64,000 bases of DNA, from assembly GCF_018812025.1 (NCBI RefSeq), contig NC_063054.1, positions 34,403,396-34,467,395 of the forward strand, in the 5' to 3' direction. The number at the start of each line of letters is the position of its first letter. Within the stretch, counting starts at the first letter, position 1. Positions 23,941 through 33,990 of the stretch are shown piece by piece. Both the position numbers and the translations under genes were made by a program. Origin of the DNA: Megalobrama amblycephala (lineage: Eukaryota; Chordata; Actinopteri; Cypriniformes; Xenocyprididae). The notes beneath the pieces are model-generated. The model ran no database searches. It saw only the letters and a list, made by a program, of their open reading frames with translations, and was not told the origin of the DNA.

Positions 23941-24122
23941 TTTTTTTTTTTTATTAACGACTACACCCACCCCATTCCACCCTTCCCCTAAACTTACTCT
24001 TAGTGATTTACAGTGCATATACACTTTATGAGCACGTGTTCCCCGGGATTGAACCCACGATCGCATGATTGCATGTTGTTATATATTGCAACGCTCTGCC
24101 ATTTGAGCTACGCGAAACCCGA
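23941..24122 (-). mobile_element. tRNA-derived SINE, minus strand
   Basis: On the minus strand, CGCGTAGCTCAAATGGCAGA provides an RNA polymerase III box A (24099-24110) and GGGTTCAATCCC a box B (24045-24056), about 54 nt apart. Downstream the sequence reaches an A-rich TTAATAAAAAAAAAAA tail (about 23941-23957). The head resembles a tRNA, but the anticodon-arm region has decayed to TA-rich sequence, so it is not a tRNA gene. The exact SINE family is uncertain. Confidence 0.65.
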
Positions 24123-25430
24123 AATATGACGCAGATAAAAGGGTACAATGCATTAAAATAAAAGTGTCCTGTTGTCGATTGGGGCGCAACTTTAATAAAC
24201 GCTCCTATGGGTCATATTTCAGGGAAGTGACAAACGACCTATATAGGCGTATTGGTTGGAGAACATGTTGATATGCATACATATATACTATGTTCCCGTT
24301 ACAATTCTAGGGCATTAAATCATATTCAAACATCTCTCTCATCAGTGTTTTGTATATGAAGCCACTGTTCTTTATGCTTAATTGCTTCATCAGGCTTTTG
24401 TGAAAGACCAGTATTTACTGACACAAAGATGAAGACATCTCACCATATGAAAACATGACCGATAACCCTTGAAGACAGACATAAACATTTTAATCACAGC
24501 TGTGAGGGTTTTCACTCGGCAAGGGCATTTACACGCACACACAGACACACACACAGCTGCAAGTTTCCACTGGATTTCTGAAGCATTTCTGAAAAATTCA
24601 TAATGACATCCCCTCTGGACGAATCCAATCATGTGCTTCTGCTAAAAGAAAGAACTGCCATATTGTGTGGATTCTAAAATAACATATTGGATCTTGACCT
24701 CTACAAGACGTTCTTGGGTCTTGTGTATAAATACTGTGTACGCACAAATGGGTTTTGTAAGGAATAATTAAAGAATTCAAGAGTCAATTATTCCACTTAA
24801 GCTACCATTATCAAAAGCACATGTCTATTAAACATGTTTATCTCAAGACGTTATTCACCTTTTCAACCTAACGGACGTCACTAAGTATCCTGCTCAAAAT
24901 AGTCCAAAAGCCACCATTATAAGTTGGGAAAAACATTGCAAAATGACAAAGAACTGCAATGGCAAATTATAGAAAATGAATCCCCCAAACCCCCTGTTAA
25001 CCAATCAGAATCAAGAATTGAAACAATTCTGTAAACAAACGTAATCAGCACAAATGGTTGCATATGTGTCATGCACCAGAAGAGAATGAAATTGCTTTCG
25101 CAAACAGAAAACACTTGCTTTCCATCAATTTGCGATGTGCAAATAGATCTGACCAGCACTGCAAGATGACCATGGGTGAAACCGTGATTCATGCATTTAA
25201 CTGATAATGGAGTAGGAAACAGACTCAAGCTGTGTGTGATGGTTGGTCTTTTGGTAGATAATCTCGTAGTAATATGTCTTGCAATGTAGCATAACTGGGA
25301 GAGAGTGTACAATTTTATCAGCTATCAGATGATAGTACTTCGCATTTTCAGTATGTCGAATATCAACTGGAGTGATACAGATCATACGAAATCTTCTTGT
25401 GTTTATGTGAGGTTTTGCCCAATCAATTTT
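24123..25430. other. Unassigned stretch
   Basis: No recognised gene. 24130-24300 has repeat-like phrases (GGGGCGCAACTTTAATAAACG) without definable ends; CACAC-rich sequence lies at 24530-24555. Minus-strand frames of 60-131 residues here show no domain. Confidence 0.35.
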
Positions 25431-25590
25431 GGGTAACACTGGGTGACAGTACATTATGAATAACAGTAAATTATGAATAATTACAAGTTACTAACTCTAA
25501 ACCAAACCCTAACCATAACTCTATAGTAAGTACATGTAGTTAATTAATTACTCAGTACTTACTACGTCACCTTAAAATCAAGTGTAACCC
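25431..25590. mobile_element. Short MITE with GGGTAACACT ends
   Basis: The left end GGGTAACACT and the right end AGTGTAACCC are complementary with one mismatch, 160 bp apart. Both sides are flanked by AATTTT, a likely target duplication. The interior includes CTAAACCAAACCCTAACC and TTAATTAATTA. It encodes nothing. Confidence 0.7.
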
Positions 25591-25611
25591 AATTTTGTAC
25601 TAATCATGATA

Positions 25612-26025
25612 TTAAAAGGGACCTATTATGCCCCTTTACAAGATGTAATATACAGGAAGTCTCTGGTGTCCAGAGAATGTGTCTGTGAAGTTTCAGCTCA
25701 AAATCCCCCACAGATCATTTATTATAGCTTGTCAAATTTGCCTCTATTTGGGTGTGAGCAAAAACACGCCGCTTTTGTGTGTGTGTCCCTTTAAATGCAA
25801 ATGAGCTGCTGCTCCCGGTCCCCTTTTCAGAAGAGGGCGGAGCTTAAACAGCTCACGCTTCGGTTGCTCAACAACAACAAAGCTGGAGAATCTCACGCAG
25901 CCAAAATGAGGATTGTCAGTAACGGTGTTCAGCCTTACATTGTTCAAACCGGAGTCGACACTGATGGAGAGACTCAGGAAGAAGTTACAATCTGGACGAG
26001 TTACAACTCTTCCTCTTCTCTAAAG
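25612..26025 (+). mobile_element. Family C TTAA MITE, copy 1
   Basis: Begins TTAAAAGGGACCTATTATGCC and shares more than 350 bp with the inverted copy at 40070-40437, including TTTCAGCTCAAAATCCCC, TTTGGGTGTGAGCAAAAAC, AATGCAAATGAGCTGCTGC and AGGATTGTCAGTAACGG. The right terminus runs directly into a family A fragment, so its end is lost. The 60-95-residue frames across it are repeat-encoded and not genes. Confidence 0.85.
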
Positions 26026-26215
26026 CTGAAGACTGGAGTAATGATGCTGAAAATTCAGGTTTGCCATCACAGGAATAAATAACATTTTAAAATAGATTTA
26101 AATAGAAAACAGTTCTTTTAAATTGTAATTATTTCACAGTATTACTGTTTTTACTGTATTTTTGATCAAATGCAGCATCGTTGAGCATAAAAGACTTAAA
26201 AAAAATGGGATGATA
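26026..26215 (+). mobile_element. Family A MITE fragment
   Basis: CTGAAGACTGGAGTAATGAT through CATCACAGGAATAAATAAC to GCAGCATCGTTGAGCATAAA matches the right half of the family A element at 62615-62800. It abuts family C copy 1 without spacer, so one element inserted into or recombined with the other. Confidence 0.8.
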
Positions 26216-27700
26216 AGTTTTGTTAAATTTTAACATGTTCTGCCAATTAGTTGTGGATTTCCTCCAGTGTGGCATCCCTCTATCTGTGTTGCACCCATTA
26301 TTGTCAGCCTGCATCATTTCCCCAGCATCTCACTGGTCAACAGCTTTAAGATGGGTTCATCACAGTAACTACACAACGTTCAGAAGCAGATGCATTGACA
26401 ACTGCAACAACATCTTGTCACTGAGCATTCAATCATTTGTTAGCAACACCCACACAGAAAATGTTGAGCATGCATTTGTGCATTTTGCAAAGTAGCCAAA
26501 GTTCTGTGCTTCAAATCATAGGATCAATCTACAGTTTCCTGAGGGATGGTAAATAAAATATGTTCTGGATCATTCAAGAGTAAAACACACAGAAGATTTT
26601 TCAAAGATGTAAATAAAACAGGGATTATAGGAGTACGAAAATACAATTTCAGCCTTTCAACATTAAAATTTCATACTTAATTCAACATGAACATTTTCAG
26701 TGTACATTATGAAAAATACCATGGTGCAGTGAGGGAAAAAATATGGCGCCAAGTTGATGTACCGTGGTACCAAATTCAAAGAATACCATGGTACATGTTC
26801 AAAAAACACGGTAAAAATGTAGTAATAGATGTAAATATGCAGTATGTCGATTACAAAACTCTAAACAGACTATAATAAACTTTCCCAAGCGCTCCTGGAA
26901 TTATGAAAACATGTCTCTGTCAGCAGCAGTGGATTTGTGGTTATGCTCGGGGGAATAAATAAATAAACAAAGGCATTACAAACAAAATTAATTACAAGAG
27001 GAGGCGAGTAAATAAGCTGCCACACCTCTAGTTCAATTAAGAGTCGTTTGTTCGTTTTGAAGTGTCGTTAGTCATGACAGACAGCTCAGGCAGATGGGCT
27101 TCTTAAAGTTACAGTAGTCGCGTTATTTATTGTTAGTTGCATAGAGTTTGTCACAAAAAGACGTGTGAGCCAACAAGAGCGTCCCTCTCCATCTCGCTAA
27201 TTAGATACCGATCTGTCTTTCACACACGCTTGCACACACAAACAGACTCGCAAACATACCGTAGATCAGTCAGACAAACTCAATCACATGCCTCATACCT
27301 GTCAAAGTTAAAAACAAACAAATTCCCAGATAAATATGCACCATTCAGAGTCATTAACTACACACACACGCAGCCGATCACAATTTGGCTTATTAGACAG
27401 TCGTGTCATAACCAAGGAAAGACGATATGGCTCTCTGCTGTTAGATAAAACCTTCTAGTTCCTTCTCATCTCTTTCTGCTGCTATTGCTTTTATATTTAT
27501 CTGAATAGCATCTATGAGCTGGACCGTGGGCAGAACAACATGGGGACTTTGATGACGGATGACAGAGAAAGTGGCGGTCCCTCAAGACTCTACCGTGTTC
27601 TGATGAGTTTCCTTCAGGCGATAATTAAAGAAAGCTGAGGTAAACACATTTCCTCCAGTGCTGGGATGACTAACTAACAAAAAGTAGAGACGCTACTGAC
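26216..27700. other. Unassigned stretch
   Basis: 26708-26815 has repeated ACCATGGTA/ACCGTGGTA palindromes, probably a decayed MITE. 27200-27380 is CACA-rich. 27000-27130 and 27470-27650 look unique. No coding exon was recognised. Confidence 0.35.
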
Positions 27701-27868
27701 TTAAAAGAGAAGCTCTGTCATTATTTACTCGCTCTCATGTCATTCCAAACCTGTTTGCTGTTATTTTTTTCCAAGGAAAACAGTGAAGTTGAAGACATTT
27801 TTGAAGAATCTTCACAAAGCTCTTTCCATACAATGACACTGCTAGCACAACAACAATGGAAAAGTGTT
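27701..27868 (+). mobile_element. Family B left-end fragment
   Basis: TTAAAAGAGAAGCTCTGTCA followed by TTTACTCGCTCTCATGTCATT and CCAAACCTGTTTG matches the left arm of family B. No right arm follows; a family A fragment begins at 27876. Confidence 0.7.
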
Positions 27869-27875
27869 GTTCTGT

Positions 27876-28022
27876 GTACACTGCTGTTCAAAAGTTTGGG
27901 TTTTCACGTTTTTTTTTTAAACATTTTTTAAAAAAGTATCTTCTGCTCACCAAGGCTGCATTTATGAATGCACTTTTGATCAATTTAATGCATTCATGCT
28001 GAAAAAAAAAAAATACTGACAC
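27876..28022 (+). mobile_element. Family A left-end fragment
   Basis: CTGTGTACACTGCTGTTCAAAAGTTTGGG is the family terminus (positions 27873 onward), followed by CTGCTCACCAAGGCTGC and TGATCAATTTAATGCATTC. The copy stops after about 145 bp. Confidence 0.7.
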
Positions 28023-28377
28023 TAAACTGTTTCACAATATGTCCTTCCAAGTAAGCGTTTCTCAATAACACTATAAGTGCTTAAAAGTAACAATATCAAT
28101 CTCTTTCATTATTTTTCATCTTTAAAAAAAAAAAAAATACTATTCTGAACTCAAAATATGCTATTGGTTAAATGAACCTGAATTACAGCTATATTTCTAA
28201 GGTTCCAGCGTTAGGAACGTAATACTAAATGGTATTATGACATTACTTTTCAATAGGGATGCACTTTTTATCACTTTTTCCAGAACAAGTCTGATACTTT
28301 TATCTTTAGAACTTGCAGATACTGAGTATGAGTACCAATACTTGTATTTTCATTGCATTTTAGTTTTAAAAAGAGAA
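28023..28377. other. Unassigned stretch with hAT-like scrap
   Basis: 28254-28352 (AGGGATGCACTTTTTATC..., GAGTATGAGTACCAATACTT) resembles the end of a hAT element known for GGGATGCACCGATAC-type termini. Only about 100 bp remain. The rest is A/T-rich. Confidence 0.35.
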
Positions 28378-29410
28378 TAGGGCTGGGTATTGACACAATT
28401 TTCACAATTCGATTCGATTACTATTCACATGCTTTCGATTCAATTCCATATTGATTATTTTGGATGTAGTATTTCAATTACAGTACATGCCAAATTTTCT
28501 AGAGGAAAAAAATCATCAAATGAAATCATCAAATGTTTACAGCATCAAATAATGCTGTAAACTACACATGTAAGTCAGTTGGTATAATAATAATTAAGGT
28601 TAAATGAACTTTTTTATATACAAACACTTAAATTACACTCAATGATGTTTTTATTATAAATAAAGTTTAGAATCACATGATCATATTTGTACTCCAATTC
28701 GTTTTTTTGAAATATAAACATTTAAATCGCGGCTGTCATAACTGATTTTTTCAAACATGCAGATACTGAAAATATGCATTAAATATTGAAGAACATTAAA
28801 AATTATAATGAATATGTAACGCTGCATAGCTATATTTATCAGAGTGCTGCTCTCTAGAGTTCATTTTTCTAGCTGACTAATGAGCTTATGGTCACTGAAT
28901 ATGTTTTTCTGAGGTGAATGTGACGTTACGTGACATTGTCTACAAGTTGTTTTATTGACGTTTTTCCGAGGTTGAAAGACTGATTGAGCGATTGCACAAG
29001 ACATGATACGGATTTTGGTAAGTTGTACTGTATCTTTTAACATACCTTCTGATGTTTAGTCATGTTTATTTCATGCTGTAACTGGTATTAAAGCGGAGGA
29101 GAGGATGTTCACATGCGCTCGTGCTGCCGCTTCTCTTTAACTGAGGCGCTATAAAGCGATCTGTCACGCCACATTAAACAGCGGCAAATTTATTTTTTTA
29201 ATCTCATAATAAGATGGACGTCATTTGAAATCTGAGACTTTGCTTCATATCAAAAGTAACAAAGCACAAAGATTATTGCGATTTATTGGATGGGAGGCAC
29301 TACATGTTCTGTTCATTCATCAACTGAAAACAAACTAGACTAATAGATTCTTGGGATTTAAGAATCGATATCGGTTCGTAAAAATGAGAATTGATTCAAA
29401 TCCAGCCCTA
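28378..29410. mobile_element. hAT-like non-autonomous element, ~1.0 kb
   Basis: The left end TAGGGCTGGGTATTGAC and the right end ATTCAAATCCAGCCCTA form a short terminal inverted repeat (TAGGGCTGG). Flanks AAAGAGAA (28370-28377) and GTAGAGAA (29411-29418) agree at six of eight bases, fitting the 8-bp target duplication of hAT elements. The subterminal regions carry TTCGATTCGATTA and GAATCGATATCGG motifs. There is no open frame of transposase length, so it is non-autonomous. Confidence 0.8.
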
Positions 29411-29785
29411 GTAGAGAAACCAAAAGAATGTGAATCAAATAAGTTGGCTTAGTAAATAGATATTACCTACAGTTATTTTCATGCCTAATTATGCCTGTTA
29501 AAATGTATTGTAGGAGCTACTGTTGCTTTCACTGTTCATAATAATGCTCTATCATATTGTATCTTTAATTTAATAGCACAGTGAATATTTAGAGCTGCTT
29601 CAGCAAGCCTTAACCAGTCAAGAGCAGTGAGTGATTTTACTCTTTGTTTTTTGATGTTAGATTAACATTGAGGACAAAGACAGAAGTAGGTTTATTAGGC
29701 TGCTGTCACTTTAAGAGCTGCAAATACTCTTATACATACTGTTACACATGTGTTTTCTTTCTCAACTGTTTAATTTGTCATGATG
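29411..29785. other. Unassigned stretch
   Basis: About 375 bp of AT-rich sequence between two transposons. No gene or repeat was recognised. Confidence 0.4.
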
Positions 29786-30441
29786 TTAAAGGGTTAGTTC
29801 ACCCAAAAATGAAAATTCTGTCATTAATTACTCACCCTCATGTCGTTCCAAGGAACACAAATTAAGATATTTTTGATAAAATCCGATGGCTCAGTGAAGC
29901 TTCGAAGCTTTACGAATCTTTTGTTTCGAATCATTGGTTCGGAGCGCCTATCAAACTGCCAAAGTCATGTGATTTCAGTAAATGAGGCTTCGTTACGTCA
30001 TAAGTGTTTTGAAATTTCAATGGTTCACCACTAGGGGGCGTGACTTTGGCAGTTTGATACACGCTCCGAACCACTGATTCGAAACAAAAGATTCGTAAAG
30101 CTTCGAAGCTTCATGAAGCAGTGTTTTAAAATCGTCCATCACTGGATATTGCTGAATAAAGTAGTTATTTAGTTTTTTTGGCGCACAAAATGTATTCTCA
30201 TCGCTTTATAACATTAAGGTTGAACCACATGAACTGTTTTAAATATGTCTGTAGTAGCTTTCTGGGCATTTAAAGTGTTAATTATCTTGCTGGCAATGGA
30301 GGCCTCACTGAGCGATCTGATTTCATCAAAAATATCTTAATTTGTGTTCCAAAGATGAACAAAGGTCTTACGGGTGTGGAAAGACATGAGGGTGAGTAAT
30401 TAATGACAGAAATTTCATTTTTGGGTGAATTAACCCTTTAA
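29786..30441. mobile_element. Family B foldback element with inner palindrome
   Basis: Starts TTAAAGGGTTAGTTCACCC and ends GGGTGAATTAACCCTTTAA. The outer arms include AATTAAGATATTTTTGAT and its complement at 30325-30345. An additional inverted repeat sits inside (29896-30112). Both ends are intact, so this is one of the best-preserved B copies here. It encodes no protein. Confidence 0.9.
29896..30112. repeat. Inner inverted repeat within the family B element
   Basis: The arms 29896-29969 and 30039-30112 (74 nt each) are near-perfect complements beginning GAAGCTTCGAAGC, with GGTTCGGAGCG inside, and enclose a 69-nt spacer with ACCACTAGGGGGCG. It is either a second palindromic element nested in B or an expanded interior. 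Confidence 0.85.
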
Positions 30442-30659
30442 AGTGTCAAAAACATTCATAAAGTATTTTCACAATATTTCTAAATGTCTTTTTTAAATTT
30501 CAGTTGTGGTTTCTAGAATGATTGTAAAACATTACTGTCTACAACTGTTATATACAACTGAATATAACAAATAAAAAGAGTTTTACGGTTGCTGGTTAGT
30601 GACCATCTGTGAAACTCAAAAAACACCATAAACGTGGTCATAAACGTAAATGTACTTTA
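30442..30659. other. Short unassigned stretch
   Basis: AT-rich sequence between two family B pieces, possibly decayed B-flanking repeat. Confidence 0.3.
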
Positions 30660-30762
30660 AAAAATTCTAACACAAATAAAACAACATACAGGTTTAGAAC
30701 AACATTAGGGTGAGCAAATAAATGTCAAATGTTTTTATTTCTGGGTGAACTACTCCTTTAGG
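30660..30762. mobile_element. Family B right-end fragment
   Basis: ACAGGTTTAGAACAACATTAGG, GGTGAGCAAATAAATGTCA and CTGGGTGAACTACTCCTTTA are the right arm of family B; the left arm is absent. Confidence 0.7.
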
Positions 30763-32280
30763 AAAAATACAGTAATGTGACAATAGATCAGCTGTTTTCA
30801 AAATAATTAATCTTGTCTAGTAACAAGCTAGAGGTGACTTATCATCACAAAATGCTGCAATGCTGTTTTTTAAAGTATTGAGCAGCTTTAGTTCACACAG
30901 AATGCATTTTTCCACTTCACTGCCCTTCTTTTCCATTGTTTTCTAATGTAAAAAACACATTCTGTGCGAATGGCCCCTTACCTGTTAATTATAATCAAAA
31001 CTTAGTAACAATAAAACACGCTTTACGACTAAAACATCCTACGTATTATTGGAAAGAGAGCCAATGAATCAATTCATTCAGACAGTTCATGTAAATGAAT
31101 CAGTTCAAAAAGGAACGATTCACTGATTCGAGAAGTCTCCTTTTTAGTTAAACACTGCTGTTTATCATGTTTTCAGCTTTATCTAAACTTTCTCACAAGA
31201 ATCTTTTGTCGTATTTAACGTAAAGTTGCTCAAAACTATTCAACTTTAATGCTGACATCATAATAAGTTTCATTCAGTTAAAAACCGTCAATGTTTCCGA
31301 GCCAAAGAAGCACTTATCTGATTAAACGGTACAATCTAAACGTTTATTTTGTAGTGTAGCTAAATACTTTTACAAAAAGGCTAGCTTTTTTTCTCTATGC
31401 TAAAACATGCATCACAGGGACACTTCAAAGTCAAAGCAGAACTCTACGGTCAGCGTCCAACCGTTGGCGTTCGCCCACAGGTTTAGCGTTAACACAATCT
31501 GCATAATGCTAAAGCATTTTGTGTGATACTCACACAGCTTTTTGGTCACAGAAGTCCCACGGAATTCACTCAAGCGAAAAAGTTCAAACAAAACCCGCCA
31601 ATGTGAGATGACAGTAGCTGTAGTTGAAGATGCCAAGATTTTGAGCCCGGATCGCTCCCTGAAGTGGGCTTCAAGCGAGGTAGAGAAAAGCTGGCGCGTC
31701 TTTCTGCCGGGAGACTCTACTGATTGAAACCAAGAGAAATTACCCTGCGCACACCTCCAGCAACTCGCTCTACTAATGCGAAAATGCAGTATACCAACGC
31801 AAACATCTCTTATTAGCCGTTAACGAGAGACTCTGTGACCTCAAGTGAACAATACCTTCAAAATGTGTAGGTCTCGGCATAGACGAACAAAGGTCACGTC
31901 AATCATGGCATTATCAGAGCGTGGGCTGCAACAGCCACATGGCAAGTAGCTAGTAAACTGTCTTTATGCATGAAATCAGAAGCTAATCTGATTAAACGGC
32001 ATGAAGAGTGAAACAACGGTTCATGCTTTTCTCGTTCCTTGAACTAATTCTCCAGAATGCCATTCATCTCGACTCAAATAGCAAGCTGACGCCTTTTATT
32101 TCTTGCCCACAACAGACTTGACAGAGCCACGGGCTCGGGCTTAATTCGGCCCATTGCTCAGAGTTTCTCATTTGCATAATGAAAGAGAAAATTAGCAAGG
32201 AGAAGAAGAGCGGCGACCAAATGAAGCAATCTGGCAGCGTGAGCAAAATGGAAATGCAAGTGATTTGAATGCGGATTTCG
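30763..32280. other. klhl29 intron sequence downstream of the exon (minus strand)
   Basis: Non-coding sequence immediately 3' of the klhl29 exon in gene orientation. 31055-31140 has GAATCA/TGATTC-rich phrases like those at 39.3-40.0 kb. 31640-32280 is repeat-free, evenly composed and contains an octamer-like ATTTGCATAAT (32170) and CTTAATTCGG. It is a candidate intronic regulatory region; conservation is untested. Confidence 0.4.
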
Positions 32281-32298
32281 CCCCCCCCCCCACCCCCC
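32281..32298 (-). promoter_or_regulatory. G-run just downstream of the klhl29 donor
   Basis: On the gene's strand the sequence is G6-T-G11, starting about 17 nt after the predicted 5' splice site. G-runs near donors are known intronic splicing enhancers bound by hnRNP H/F-type proteins, and this length could also form a quadruplex. It is also a slippage-prone homopolymer, so its true length is uncertain. Confidence 0.45.
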
Positions 32299-32310
32299 TC
32301 GTTTGCAGGT

Positions 32311-32318
32311 TCTACCTT
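32311..32318 (-). promoter_or_regulatory. 5' splice site of the klhl29 exon
   Basis: In gene orientation the junction reads AAG|GTAGAA (exon end 32316, intron from 32315). It is a moderate match to the MAG|GTRAGT consensus and leaves the reading frame in phase 0 after a lysine codon. The frame stays open for another ~80 codons through the G-run, with low-complexity Gly and then unrelated residues, which supports ending the exon here. Confidence 0.65.
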
Positions 32319-32582
32319 CACAACAGGTGCCGTGGCAGACGAAGGGGCTCCAGAGCGCTTGGCGGCGAGGTCGTTGCTGGCCGACGTGACGGCGATGGTC
32401 ACTGGGGTGGGCAGGAGGGAAGGGATGACCGGGAGTGGGAGGAGTCCTGGACGGTTGTTTCCGTTGGCCACGGGCGGGGAGCAGGTGCTGTTGCCCACGC
32501 CATTGTGAAGGCCGCTGGCTCGGTCACGACGATCCCAGGGGCCTCGATAGTCTCTCTCAAAACGGTGATGGTGTCGTGACAT
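32316..32582 (-). CDS. klhl29: Kelch-like protein 29, first coding exon (partial gene)
   Basis: Encodes the first 89 residues, starting MSRHHHRFERDYRGPWDRRD and containing RPGLLPLPVIPSLLPTP at about 44-60. I remember mammalian KLHL29 beginning with MSRHH.RFERDYR..WDRR and then RPGLLPLPV.PS.LPTP, so the match is strong in both blocks and in their spacing. KLHL29 is a BTB-BACK-Kelch protein, a family that mostly act as substrate adaptors for Cullin-3 ubiquitin ligases. This exon covers only the Ser/Pro/Ala-rich, probably disordered N-terminal extension. The ATG at 32582-32580 was chosen because an in-frame TAA lies four codons upstream; the codon just before the ATG is GTG. The exon ends in phase 0. 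Later exons must lie left of the window's left edge, since no BTB or Kelch sequence is visible. Expected whole protein about 850-900 residues. Confidence 0.85.
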
Positions 32583-32612
32583 CACTTCCTCTTAGAGGAT
32601 TCGTGGCGCTGT
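32583..32612 (-). other. klhl29: 5' UTR part of the klhl29 exon
   Basis: Thirty nucleotides between the 3' splice site and the ATG, including the in-frame stop TAA. A splice junction this close to the ATG implies at least one upstream non-coding exon, to the right on the plus strand. Confidence 0.7.
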
Positions 32613-32640
32613 CTGCAACAGAGTACACAAAGAGAGCGAT
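32613..32640 (-). promoter_or_regulatory. klhl29: 3' splice site of the klhl29 exon
   Basis: In gene orientation CGCTCTCTTTGTGTACTC then TGTTGCAG|ACAGC: a pyrimidine-rich tract with the AG at 32614-32613. It is a strong vertebrate acceptor and, together with the ATG and donor, makes this a well-defined exon. Confidence 0.75.
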
Positions 32641-32960
32641 AGCATGATTATACCCTGTCAAAACACAGATAGAAATAGAATGCACCAAACAAATCGAGCT
32701 TCTTGGCAGGTTTGACGGGCAACATAACAAAACTTGCTGCGAACATCTCAATATCTGGCAGACAGTAGGTAAAAAAAGGCATCACTTCAGCTGCGTGTAA
32801 AAAATAACAAATGAGCATTTAATACTGATAAAAGTGCTTGCATATGACAGCTCCTTTGTGTTCGGACAAACAGTTGGAGACATCCGTGAGTGCAAGATGT
32901 GCCATCTTTGATCACTTTTCAGGCTGACCAAAGAAAGACTTGTTTTTGTTTTTACTTTAC
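32641..32960. other. klhl29 upstream intron sequence
   Basis: AT-rich sequence right of the acceptor with no repeat and no additional exon that I can identify. Confidence 0.5.
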
Positions 32961-33990
32961 ATTTTTAAGCTTGTCAAAATAAACAAATAAATACATTTTT
33001 AAAAAATGTAAAAATAAATAATTGAATAAATAAAACTAAAACAAATCTATTAAATAAATAAATTAGAATTAAAATAAACACACAAAATAAATTAAATTAA
33101 TTAGCTAAATCAATTTAATAAAATAAAACAAATAAGAATTTAATAAAATAAACAAATAAAAATAAAAATAAATTAAAAAAATGGTAAAAATTTGATTGAA
33201 TAAATAAATAAATAAATAAATAAAGCAAAAAAAAAAAAATGGATTAATAAAACTAAAACAAATCTATTTAAATAAATAAATTAGAATTAAAATAAACACA
33301 CAAAATAAATTAAATTAATTAGCTAAATCAATTAAATAAAATAAAACAAATAAGAATTTAATAAAATAAACAAATAAAAATAAAACTAAATTAAAAAATG
33401 GTAAAAATTTGATTGAATAAATAAATAAATAAATAAATAAAGCAAAAAAATAAAATAAAAAAATAATTGAATTAATAAAACAAAAAAAAATCTATTTAAA
33501 TAAATAAATTAGAATTAAAATAAACACACAAAATAAATTAAATTAATTAGCTAAACCAATTTAAGAAAATAAAACAAATAAGAATTTAATAAAATAAACA
33601 AATAAAAATAAAAATAAATTTAAAAAATGGTAAAAATTTGATTGAATAAATAAATAAATACAGCAAGATTAAATATTTAAAACTAAAAATTGGGGGGAAA
33701 TAAATAAACAAATAAACAAGAATTTAATCAAATAAACAACCTAACAAATAAAAATAAATTTAAAAAAATTGGGAAAAATTGAATTAATAAATAAATAAAT
33801 ACAGTAAGATTAAATACTTAAAACTAAAATAAATAAGAATTTAATACAATAAACAACATAACAAATAAAAGTAAAACAAAAAAAAGGGAAAAATTGATTA
33901 AATAAATAAATAATAAAGCAAGATTAAATACTCAAAATGAAATAAACTATAATAAAAAATAAATATATAAAATTTGAAATACTAATCCAG
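32961..33990. repeat. AT-rich tandem repeat with ~217-228-bp unit
   Basis: Built from AAAT/AATAAA-type words, but with a real higher-order unit: TAAAACTAAAACAAATCT, then TAAATTAATTAGCTAAA, then TGGTAAAAATTTGATTGAAT recurs with copies starting near 33031, 33248 and 33476, then two shorter, more diverged copies to about 33950. The spacing is 217 and 228 bp. It has almost no G or C. Confidence 0.9.

Noticed and set aside
24040..24122. tRNA gene on the minus strand
   Set aside because: Box A and box B are present, but the intervening arm cannot form a cloverleaf and a retroposon body with an A-rich end follows. Called a SINE.
32064..32315. Extension of the klhl29 frame past the donor to the stop at 32064
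   Set aside because: The frame becomes a Gly run followed by unrelated hydrophobic sequence, and a donor-like site precedes it. It is intron read-through.
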